From: Pelomonas sp937871895
GTDB taxonomy: Bacteria > Pseudomonadota > Gammaproteobacteria > Burkholderiales > Burkholderiaceae_C
NCBI RefSeq assembly: GCF_046348265.1
Contig: NZ_JAXMEO010000005.1
Strand: one strand, 5' to 3'
DNA: 64,000 bases
The notes under the pieces are model-generated. The model worked only from the letters and a program-made list of their open reading frames with translations. It searched no databases and was not told the DNA's origin. This document shows positions 19,345 to 26,573 of the stretch, piece after piece. The position numbers and the translations under genes were made by a program. Each line of letters begins with the position of its first letter. Position 1 is the stretch's first letter.

Positions 19345-20848
19345 ATCGCTGCTCTTGCGCTTGCACCCCGCCGACGACGTGGCCGTGGCGCGGGTGGCGA
19401 TCACGGCGGGGCAGGCGCTGGGCGATGGCTTGACGGCCCGCGAGGCCGTGCCCGCCGGCCACAAGCTCGCGCTGCGCGGCATCGCCTTGGGTGAGGACGT
19501 GCGCAAGTACGGCCAGGTCATCGGCCAGGCCACGCGCGACATCGCGGCCGGCGAGCACGTCCACGTGCACAACCTCGACGTCGGGCCACTGCTGCTGGCC
19601 CATGCCGATGGGCGCGACTACCGTGCCACGCTGCCTGCGGCCACCGCCGCGCACTTCGACGGCTATGTGCGGCACGACGGCCGCGTCGGCACGCGCAACT
19701 ACGTGCTCGTGCTCTCCAGCGTCAACTGCTCGGCCACGGTCTGCAAGGCCATTGAGCGGCACTACGGCGGGCCGCTGCTCGCTGCCTGGCCGGGGGTCGA
19801 TGGCGTTGTCGCCGTCACCCACGGCACCGGCTGCGGCATGGCCGGCACGGGCGAAGGCATCGAGATCCTGCGCCGCACGCTGCGCGGCTACGCGGTCCAC
19901 CCCAATGTAGGCGGCGTGCTCGTCATTGGCCTCGGTTGCGAGGTCAACCAGGTGCAAGAGCTGGTGCAAGACCTGCCGCTGCCGCCCGAGCGCCTGCGCG
20001 TGCTCGGCATCCAGGATGCGGGCGGCACGCGCGAGGCCATCCAGCAAGGCATCCACCAGGTGGCCGCGCTGCTGGCCGTGGCCACGCAGGATGTGCGCAC
20101 GCCGGTGGCTGCGCGCCATCTGTTAGTGGGCCTGCAGTGCGGGGGCTCGGACGGCTATTCCGGCATCAGCGCCAACCCGGCGCTGGGCGCAGCGGTGGAC
20201 CTGCTGGTGCAGCAGGGCGGCACGGCCATGCTCTCCGAGACGCCCGAGATCTACGGCGCCGAACACCTGCTGACCGCGCGCGCTGCCAGCCCCCACGTCG
20301 CCGAGCGCCTGCGCGAGCGCATCCGCTGGTGGGAGGCCTACACCGCCCAGCACGGCGGCGACATGAACAACAACCCCTCACCCGGCAACAAGGCCGGCGG
20401 CATCACCACCATCTTGGAAAAGTCGCTCGGCGCCGTTGCCAAGGGCGGCCAGACCGGCCTGATGGAAGTGCTGGCCTATGCGCAGCAGCCGAGCCAACAC
20501 GGCCTCGTCTTCATGGACACGCCGGGCTATGACCCGGTGTCTGCCACCGGCCAGGTTGCGGGCGGCGCCAACCTCATCTGCTTCACCACCGGCCGCGGCT
20601 CCACCTACGGCTGCAAGCCCACGCCCTCACTCAAGATCGCCACCCACACGGCCATCTTCCAGCGCATGTCGCTCGACATGGACTTCAACGCCGGGGGCAT
20701 CGTTGACGGTGACTGCAGCGTGGCCGAGGCCGGGCAAAAGCTCTTCGAACTGATGCTCGCCACCGCCAGCGGCCGCGCCACGCTGAGCGAAACCAACGAC
20801 CTCGGGCATAACGAGTTTGTGCCCTGGCAGTTGGGCGCGGTGATGTAG
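19334..20848 (+). CDS. Altronate dehydratase-family (UxaA-like) enzyme
   Basis: 504 residues with the full UxaA layout: N-terminal SAF domain (about 1-85, ending EHVHVHNLDVG) then the GD_AH catalytic region (about 105-500), with GYVRHDGRVGTRNYVLVLSS, HGTGCGMAGTGEG, LLVGLQCGGSDGYSGISANPALG, SETPEIYGAEHLL and NPSPGNKAGGITTILEKSLG. UxaA dehydrates D-altronate to 2-keto-3-deoxy-D-gluconate in an iron/manganese-dependent reaction. Here it would finish the chain begun by the lactonase and the two dehydrogenases, or act on a 6-deoxy analogue such as L-fuconate. It overlaps the mutarotase gene by 11 bp and is the last gene of the operon, ending 24 bp from a convergent gene. Confidence 0.87.
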   Translation: MSIESLLLRLHPADDVAVARVAITAGQALGDGLTAREAVPAGHKLALRGIALGEDVRKYGQVIGQATRDIAAGEHVHVHNLDVGPLLLAHADGRDYRATLPAATAAHFDGYVRHDGRVGTRNYVLVLSSVNCSATVCKAIERHYGGPLLAAWPGVDGVVAVTHGTGCGMAGTGEGIEILRRTLRGYAVHPNVGGVLVIGLGCEVNQVQELVQDLPLPPERLRVLGIQDAGGTREAIQQGIHQVAALLAVATQDVRTPVAARHLLVGLQCGGSDGYSGISANPALGAAVDLLVQQGGTAMLSETPEIYGAEHLLTARAASPHVAERLRERIRWWEAYTAQHGGDMNNNPSPGNKAGGITTILEKSLGAVAKGGQTGLMEVLAYAQQPSQHGLVFMDTPGYDPVSATGQVAGGANLICFTTGRGSTYGCKPTPSLKIATHTAIFQRMSLDMDFNAGGIVDGDCSVAEAGQKLFELMLATASGRATLSETNDLGHNEFVPWQLGAVM

Positions 20849-20872
20849 GGCCCGCAGCCCGCAGTACAGCCC

Positions 20873-21511
20873 TCAGTACAGCGTCTTTCGGTAGGCCTCT
20901 TCCAGGCCCTCATCCAGCTTGCGCATCTCGTCCTCGGGCGGTGCACCGGTGGTCTCGTCGAGGATGATCTTGACGAGCGATGGCATCTCGCGCCGGTTCT
21001 GCTGAGCGGCCGGGTCCCACAAGCGTGAGCGGCGGAAGGCCTTGGCGCAGTGCATGAAGACCTCCTGCACCGTGACCACGATGGCGAGCTTGGGCACCCG
21101 GTCCTGCACGGCCATGGTCTGCAGCAGCGCCGGGTCGGTGACGAGACGCGCCTGGCCGTTGACGCGCAGCGTGTCCTCAAAGCCCGGCACGACGAAGAGC
21201 AGGCCGACGTTGGGGTTGGACAGGATGTTGACCAGCGTGTCGAGCCGGTTGTTGCCCGGCCGGTCGGGGATGGCGAGCGTGCGGTCGTCCAGCACCCTCA
21301 CGAAGCCGACCGGGTCACCGCGCGGGCTCACGTCGGCGCGGCCATCGCGGTTCTGCGTGCCGATGCACAGGAAGGGCGAACGCGCGATGAACTCGCGGGC
21401 GTGCGAGCTGAGGTGGGGCAGGCACTTCTTGACGGCCAGGTCGTGCGTGGCCTCGAAGTGCGTGCGCAGCGTGGCTTCGTCGGTGATGAGGTGGGCGGGG
21501 TCGAATTGCAT
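20873..21511 (-). CDS. Pyridoxamine 5'-phosphate oxidase-family (split-barrel flavin) protein
   Basis: 212 residues. The split-barrel core reads FLCIGTQNRDGRADVSPRGDPVGFVRVLDDRTLAIPDRPGNNR with LDTLVNILSNPNVGLLFVVPG, typical of the COG3576 branch of FMN- or F420-type PNPOx-like proteins. The C-terminus is a helical tail (VKIILDETTGAPPEDEMRKL). Substrate and role are unknown; some relatives bind FMN without making PLP. It follows comM by 5 bp on the same strand and is probably the last gene of that operon. Confidence 0.85.
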   Translation of the reverse strand: MQFDPAHLITDEATLRTHFEATHDLAVKKCLPHLSSHAREFIARSPFLCIGTQNRDGRADVSPRGDPVGFVRVLDDRTLAIPDRPGNNRLDTLVNILSNPNVGLLFVVPGFEDTLRVNGQARLVTDPALLQTMAVQDRVPKLAIVVTVQEVFMHCAKAFRRSRLWDPAAQQNRREMPSLVKIILDETTGAPPEDEMRKLDEGLEEAYRKTLY

Positions 21512-21516
21512 GGGGT

Positions 21517-23037
21517 TCAGTGTTGGTGTGCGCTGGGCAAGCCGCGCCTCAGTTGAATGGCCTCGGCCACGTGGGCCGGGCCGATGGTGTCGGTGCCGGC
21601 GAGGTCAGCCACGGTACGCGCCACCCGCAGCACGCGATGAAAGCTGCGAGCCGACCAGCCGAGCTTCTCGGCGGTGCGGGTGAGCAGGGCCTGCGCGGGG
21701 GCGTCGAGGGCAGCGTGTTCAGACAGCTCTTGCGCAGCGAGCAAGGCATTGGGTTTACCTTGCCGCGCCACGGCTCGCGCCCGGGCGGCCGCGACGCGCT
21801 CGGCCACCTGGGCCGAGCCTTCACCGGGCGCCAAGGCCTGCAGCTCGGCGGGCGGGATGACGGGCACCTCGATCAACAAATCGAGCCGGTCCAGCAGCGG
21901 GCCGCTGAGCTTGCCCTGGTAGCGGCTGACTTGGTCGGGCGTGCAGCGGCAGGCTTTGAGCGGGTTGCCGAGGTGGCCGCAAGGGCAGGGGTTCATCGCG
22001 GCCACGAGCTGGAAGCGCGCGGGGAACTCAGCCTGCCGTGCGGCGCGGCTGATGAGGATGCGGCCGGTCTCCAAGGGCTCGCGCAGGGCCTCTAAAGCGG
22101 TGCGGGGGAACTCGGGCAGTTCATCAAGAAACAGCACGCCGTGCTGCGCCAGCGAGATCTCGCCGGGGCGCGGGGGCGAGCCGCCGCCGACGAGGGCGAT
22201 GCTGCTGGCGGTGTGGTGGGGCGACCTAAAAGGCCGCTCGCCCCAGCGCTCGGGCGAGAAGGCGCCGATGAGGCTTTGCACCGCAGCGGTGGCGATGGCT
22301 TCGTCATCCTGCAGCGGCGGCAGCAGCCCCGGCAGTCGCTGCGCGAGCATGGACTTGCCCGTGCCCGGCGGGCCGACCATCAAGAGCGAATGGCCGCCGG
22401 CTGCGGCAATCTCCAGCGCGCGCTTGGGCGCTTGCTGGCCTTTGATGTCGGCGAGGTCGGGCCCGCGCGGCGGCGTACTGCGTGAGGGGCAGACGGCGCG
22501 GGCGAGGCCTTGCTCGCTGTTCGGCTGCAGGGCCGCGACGACATCGAGCAAATGCTTGGCCGCGCGCACGTCGAGGCCCTCGACCAAGGCGGCCTCGGCG
22601 GCGCTGGCTTCGGGCAGCAGCAGCGGGCGGGGCGAGTCCTCACGGCGCAGCGCGAGCGCCATGGCGAGGGCACCGCGCACGGGCCGCAGTTCACCTGCCA
22701 GCGAGAGCTCGCCTGCACATTCATAGCGCGCCAGCTGCGCGACATCGATCTGGCCATTGGCGGCGAGCACGCCGAGGGCAATGGGCAAGTCAAAGCGTCC
22801 GCCCTCCTTGGGCAGGTCGGCCGGCGCCAGGTTGACGGTGATGCGCTGGTTGTGTGGGAAGCCGAGGCCGCTGTTCTGCAGCGCGGCGCGCACGCGCTCG
22901 CGCGCCTCCTTGACCTCGGTGTCGGCCAGGCCCACGACGGTGAAGCTCGGCAGGCCATTGGCCAGGTGGACCTCGACGGTGACGGGCGCGGCGGCGAGGC
23001 CGTCCAGCGCGCGGCTGTGGACGATGGCGAGGGACAT
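21517..23037 (-). CDS. comM: YifB/ComM family Mg-chelatase-like AAA+ ATPase
   Basis: 506 residues from the ATG at 23037. An N-terminal Lon-protease-like fold (about 1-170: VEVHLANGLPSFTVVGLADTEVKEARERVR) precedes a Mg-chelatase ATPase domain with Walker A VGPPGTGKSMLAQRLPGLLPP and Walker B GVLFLDELPEF. A zinc-type Cys cluster CPCGHLGNPLKACRC follows, then a C-terminal helical domain. In other bacteria ComM is a hexameric helicase promoting branch migration when donor DNA is integrated during natural transformation. The start overlaps the stop of the upstream protease gene (TGATG), so the two are coupled. Confidence 0.93.
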   Translation of the reverse strand: MSLAIVHSRALDGLAAAPVTVEVHLANGLPSFTVVGLADTEVKEARERVRAALQNSGLGFPHNQRITVNLAPADLPKEGGRFDLPIALGVLAANGQIDVAQLARYECAGELSLAGELRPVRGALAMALALRREDSPRPLLLPEASAAEAALVEGLDVRAAKHLLDVVAALQPNSEQGLARAVCPSRSTPPRGPDLADIKGQQAPKRALEIAAAGGHSLLMVGPPGTGKSMLAQRLPGLLPPLQDDEAIATAAVQSLIGAFSPERWGERPFRSPHHTASSIALVGGGSPPRPGEISLAQHGVLFLDELPEFPRTALEALREPLETGRILISRAARQAEFPARFQLVAAMNPCPCGHLGNPLKACRCTPDQVSRYQGKLSGPLLDRLDLLIEVPVIPPAELQALAPGEGSAQVAERVAAARARAVARQGKPNALLAAQELSEHAALDAPAQALLTRTAEKLGWSARSFHRVLRVARTVADLAGTDTIGPAHVAEAIQLRRGLPSAHQH

Positions 23038-24539
23038 CAGTAGGTCGGGTAAGTCGAGAGTTGGGTGGCCAGCACGAAGCGCGTCCACTCGCGCAGGTGG
23101 GCCATGGCGCCAGCACAGTAGGCATTGGGCGTGGCGGGCAGCGGGCAGTTGGTGAGGCCCGGGTGCTGCACGCGGTTGAGCGTGCTGACGCCAAGGAAGG
23201 TGTCGCTGCGCGCGACGAGTGTGCTGAAGGCATGCCCCAGGCCCTCGGGCCGCCGCATGATCACGCCCTTGCGCGCGAACATCAGGCCGGTGGGTTGGCC
23301 CAGTGTTGTGGGCTCCATCTGGCCGGTGATGGGGCTGAGGGCGGCGGTGGTGAGCTGCACGTCGAACTGCAGGAACTGCCACGGGATCAGGCGCGCCAGT
23401 GCCAGCTGCTCTTCGTACTGCTTGGAGGCGGCATAGACCGAAACCTGGCCGGGCGCGGGGGTGCCGAACACGACCTGCTCGAACGGCCCTTGCGACGAGC
23501 GCGCGACGCAGACTCGCCCCTCGGCGCGGAGCTGGTAACCCGCCGGCACGATGGCCGTGGCGCCACTGGCCCGGTGGAGCCAGACCTGGAAGCGCTCGTT
23601 GGCCAGCAAGGCCGGGTCTTCACGTGAGATGTTGAGCAGGTGCTGCACACGCGGCCAGTCGTCGGCGCCGCGCATCAGCTCGGCCAGGCTGCGGGTGCCG
23701 GTGTCCACAAAGTCGAGGTCGCCACAGCGCAGGCTGCGGTTGGCCGCCAGTGCGGCCGAGACGGCGTTGAAGTCCTGCAGGGTGTAGTGCGTCCGGGCGG
23801 GGGTGACGACCTGGTCCACCGGCTCGGTGGAGGCCAGCAGCAGGCGCACGTTCTCGCTGGGCCAGCCCCAGCTGGCCGGTGCGGCGCCCGCCTTGAGGCC
23901 CCCGGCCACCACGCCGATGACGGCGCCCGTCGCGTCGATGATGGGCCCGCCCGACATGCCCGGCTGCAGCGCGACGTTGAAGCGCAGCACCTCGCGGTCG
24001 GTGGCGATGCGGCTGCGGTTGCGCTCCAGCTCGGTGGCCGCCTCGGGCGGCAGGATGTCGCGCAGGCGCCGCGCGCCGACGGCAAAGCGCACCTCGATGT
24101 CGCTGGCGGAGGGCATGTTCAGCGCATAGCCCAGGCCGGCAAAGACGCTCTCGGGGTCAGGCGCCGTGGCGGCCATGCGCAGCGGGCGGGCGGCGGCGGG
24201 CGCCGTCGCCACTTCCAGCAGGGCCAGGTCACCGGCCGCGTGCACGCGCACGATGCGGGCGGGGCGCAGCTTGTCTTTCTCGGCGCCTTCAAAGCTCACC
24301 ACCACCTGGCGGCAGCCCCCAACCGCGTGGTGCGCGGTGACGATGCGCTCACCGCGCTCCAGCACAAAGCCGCTGGCGGCACGGTCGCCGTCGGGGCAGT
24401 CGGTGGCGCGCACCTTGACGAGGCTGGCCAGGGTCTGGCGGCGCAGCTCGTAGCTGGGCGCGGCGGCCTGGGCGCTGAGCGTCACGGCCATGAGGCCGAG
24501 TGCCGCGCCCAGGCGCTGCAAGCGCCTCATGCGGCGCAC
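23037..24539 (-). CDS. Exported trypsin-like serine protease
   Basis: 500 residues with a signal peptide (LGAALGLMAVTLSAQA). The N-terminal half is a chymotrypsin/HtrA-type protease domain: VTAHHAVGG holds the catalytic His, GDLALLEVA the Asp, and LQPGMSGGPII the Ser. No PDZ domain follows; instead there is a ~270-residue C-terminal region of unknown fold containing several Cys. It probably cleaves proteins in the periplasm. Its start overlaps the upstream membrane-protein gene by 13 bp and its stop overlaps comM, so the four genes 25195-20873 look like one transcript. Confidence 0.82.
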   Translation of the reverse strand: MRRMRRLQRLGAALGLMAVTLSAQAAAPSYELRRQTLASLVKVRATDCPDGDRAASGFVLERGERIVTAHHAVGGCRQVVVSFEGAEKDKLRPARIVRVHAAGDLALLEVATAPAAARPLRMAATAPDPESVFAGLGYALNMPSASDIEVRFAVGARRLRDILPPEAATELERNRSRIATDREVLRFNVALQPGMSGGPIIDATGAVIGVVAGGLKAGAAPASWGWPSENVRLLLASTEPVDQVVTPARTHYTLQDFNAVSAALAANRSLRCGDLDFVDTGTRSLAELMRGADDWPRVQHLLNISREDPALLANERFQVWLHRASGATAIVPAGYQLRAEGRVCVARSSQGPFEQVVFGTPAPGQVSVYAASKQYEEQLALARLIPWQFLQFDVQLTTAALSPITGQMEPTTLGQPTGLMFARKGVIMRRPEGLGHAFSTLVARSDTFLGVSTLNRVQHPGLTNCPLPATPNAYCAGAMAHLREWTRFVLATQLSTYPTY

Positions 24540-25195
24540 AGGTAGAACGGTGCCACGCGCAAGGCGGCCTCGCGCTCGGGCGCGGGCAGGGCCTGAATGC
24601 CCGCTGCCGCGCGCCGGGCAGCCTCGCTGCCCGTGCCGAGGTGGATCAGCAGGTCGCCGGCACTCGCATGCTCGGCCTGCAGACGGCGCAGCTCAGCGCA
24701 GAAGCCCGGCGCCTCGGCGGCATAGAGCAGTGTGGCGCCCGGGCCGCTGGCCTTGCCGGCCTCGGCCGTGGCCTTGACGCCATCGGGCAGCAGGCCAAAG
24801 CGCAGGAACTTGAGCAGTTGGCGCTGCTCGGCAGGGTCGGTCACGCCGACTTCGGCGATTTGGCGCTTGAGCTCGGCCACGTCGGGTGACAGCCAGTGGT
24901 GGGAGCGCAGATGCAAGCCAGCCAGCAAGGCCAGCGTGGCCGCGAAACCAAACCCCGCCATGCGCCGTGCGCCACCGGCGCCCAGGCCCAGCGGCAGCTT
25001 CTCTGACAGGCCAAAGAGCCCCGCCAGCAGGGCCGTCAGCGCCCCCACCACGGAGCCGACCACCGGCGAGGCCGAGAGCCCCACCAGGAGGCCCAGCAAA
25101 GCGCCGAGGGCGGCGCCGGCCAGCACGTCCAGCAGCGGGTGCGCGGCCGCCGGCGGCGCGGGTGGGGGTGGCGGCGGGGTAGCGGTGTCTCCCAT
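24527..25195 (-). CDS. Hypothetical membrane protein with Pro-rich N-terminus
   Basis: About 222 residues from the ATG at 25195. A Pro-rich head (TPPPPPPAPPAAA) is followed by two or three hydrophobic segments (LLDVLAGAALGALLGLLVGL, VVGSVVGALTALLAGLFGL, GFGFAATLALLAGLHL) and a ~110-residue soluble C-terminal part ending VAPFYLCAA. No family was recognised. As first gene of the operon with the exported protease it may act with it at the envelope, which is only inference. The 270 bp upstream are shared with the divergent nitrogen operon. Confidence 0.65.
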   Translation of the reverse strand: MGDTATPPPPPPAPPAAAHPLLDVLAGAALGALLGLLVGLSASPVVGSVVGALTALLAGLFGLSEKLPLGLGAGGARRMAGFGFAATLALLAGLHLRSHHWLSPDVAELKRQIAEVGVTDPAEQRQLLKFLRFGLLPDGVKATAEAGKASGPGATLLYAAEAPGFCAELRRLQAEHASAGDLLIHLGTGSEAARRAAAGIQALPAPEREAALRVAPFYLCAA

Positions 25196-25391
25196 GGGGG
25201 CCGAGTCTAGCCAGCCTGTCGCTTTGGCGTCAGTGGGGCAAGCCGGAGCGCCGTTGATGGGCCAAAACGGGACGATCCCGGTGCAAGCGCACCAAATCAG
25301 TGTGCGCACCAAGCTGCGGCATGTCCTGAACTGGTGCGTTGCGCGGCATTCTTACCTTAGGGGCTGCCAGGACGCGAGACGGTGCAGGGGG

Positions 25392-25408
25392 CTGGCATGG
25401 AAGCTGCA
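25392..25408 (+). promoter_or_regulatory. Sigma-54 (RpoN) promoter of the porin-glnK-amtB operon
   Basis: CTGGCATGGAAGCTGCA matches the consensus YTGGCACGRNNNTTGCW at 15 of 17 positions, including the invariant GG (-24) and GC (-12) ten bases apart. The porin ATG is 59 bp downstream. Upstream, GCACC/GGTGC half-sites at 25280-25284, 25289-25293, 25306-25310 and 25333-25337 may be NtrC contacts, but none forms the canonical 17-bp dyad. Nitrogen-limitation control through NtrC is expected for this operon. Confidence 0.75.
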
Positions 25409-25466
25409 AACCCTCGTCCATCGCTTTCCCGTTTCGCCCTCTTTCCTTTAGTCATCGGAGATTTAG

Positions 25467-26189
25467 ATGAAGAAGACCCTGCTGGCCCTCCTGGCTGCCT
25501 CTGCTGCTTTCACCGCGCTGCCTGCCCTGGCTGACGAGGCCCCGGATCCTTTGTCGTTCAACCTGGGTGCCGTGACCGAGTACCGCTACCGCGGCATTGC
25601 CCAGAGCCGCCTGAAGCCCGCGCTGCAAGGTGGCGCTGACTACGCGGCCGCCAACGGCTTCTACATCGGCACCTGGGCCTCGACGATCAAGTGGGTCAAG
25701 GACGGTGGCGGTGACGGCAACCTCGAAGTGGACGTCTACGGCGGCTACAAGACCGAAGTCGCCTCGGGCGTGACGCTGGACGTCGGCCTGCTGCAGTACG
25801 TCTACCCCAGCAACAAGCTCAACCCCAGCGCCAACACGCTGGAGGTGTATGGCGCGGTGACCTTCGGCGTCGTGACGGCCAAGTACTCGCACAGCACCTC
25901 CAACCTGTTCGGCTTCGCTGACAGCAAGGGCAGCGGCTACCTCGACGTGTCGGCCACCTTTGATCTCGGCAACGGCCTGAGCCTGGCGCCGCACATCGGC
26001 CACCAGACCGTCAAGCACAACAGCGCGGTGTCCTACACCGACTATTCGCTCACCTTGGCCAAGGATTTCTCTGGCCTGGTGCTGAGTGGTGCCATCGTCG
26101 GCACCGATGCCAAGAAGGGCGCCTACGTGGGCGCTGGCAAGGACCTGGCCAAGACCACCTTCGTCGTCGGCCTCAAGAAGACCTTCTGA
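25467..26189 (+). CDS. TorF family putative outer-membrane porin
   Basis: 240 residues with a signal peptide (MKKTLLALLAASAAFTALPALA). The mature part is made of amphipathic beta-strands beginning SFNLGAVTEYRYRGIAQS, the mark of the TorF/CHP02001 family (Gcw_chp), and ends with an aromatic-capped strand (TTFVVGLKKTF) typical of outer-membrane barrels. Family members are often encoded next to glnK-amtB in betaproteobacteria and are thought to admit nitrogenous solutes. GGAG lies upstream of the ATG; glnK follows after 19 bp. Confidence 0.87.
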   Translation: MKKTLLALLAASAAFTALPALADEAPDPLSFNLGAVTEYRYRGIAQSRLKPALQGGADYAAANGFYIGTWASTIKWVKDGGGDGNLEVDVYGGYKTEVASGVTLDVGLLQYVYPSNKLNPSANTLEVYGAVTFGVVTAKYSHSTSNLFGFADSKGSGYLDVSATFDLGNGLSLAPHIGHQTVKHNSAVSYTDYSLTLAKDFSGLVLSGAIVGTDAKKGAYVGAGKDLAKTTFVVGLKKTF

Positions 26190-26208
26190 TCGCCAGAGGA
26201 ACAGTGAC

Positions 26209-26547
26209 ATGAAACTCATTACCGCCGTCATCAAGCCGTTCAAGCTCGACGAGGTGCGTGAGGCCCTCAGCGCCATTGGCGTGCAAGGCCTGACCGTCAC
26301 CGAGGTCAAGGGCTTCGGCCGCCAAAAGGGCCACACCGAGCTGTACCGGGGGGCCGAATACGTTGTCGACTTCCTGCCCAAGGTCAAGATCGAAGCCGCC
26401 GTGGCGGACGACGTCGTCGACCGCGTGATCGAGGCCATCGAGTCCTCGGCCCGCACCGGCAAGATCGGCGACGGCAAGATTTTCGTGTCGCCGCTGGACC
26501 AGGTCGTCCGCATCCGTACCGGCGAGACCGGCAACGAAGCCCTCTGA
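26209..26547 (+). CDS. glnK: Nitrogen regulatory protein P-II
   Basis: 112 residues, a full-length PII protein. MKLITAVIKPFKLDEVREAL opens the fold, Tyr51 in the T-loop (YRGAEYVVDFLPK) is the usual uridylylation site, and RTGKIGDGKIFV is the B-loop that binds ATP/ADP. It senses 2-oxoglutarate and energy status and blocks AmtB when nitrogen is ample. Placement directly before amtB identifies it as GlnK rather than GlnB. Start chosen by the family N-terminus; an upstream in-frame extension overlaps the porin gene and is not used. Confidence 0.96.
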   Translation: MKLITAVIKPFKLDEVREALSAIGVQGLTVTEVKGFGRQKGHTELYRGAEYVVDFLPKVKIEAAVADDVVDRVIEAIESSARTGKIGDGKIFVSPLDQVVRIRTGETGNEAL

Positions 26548-26573
26548 GCAACGCACCCGCTGGAGAACCCAAG

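Noticed and set aside
23038..23382. N-terminal extension of ComM from an upstream start
   Set aside because: The extra sequence lies inside the protease gene in another frame, and ComM proteins start at MSLAIVHSRAL.
25280..25337. Canonical NtrC-binding dyad upstream of the porin gene
   Set aside because: Half-sites exist, but the spacing does not match the 17-bp consensus; listed only as possible contacts.
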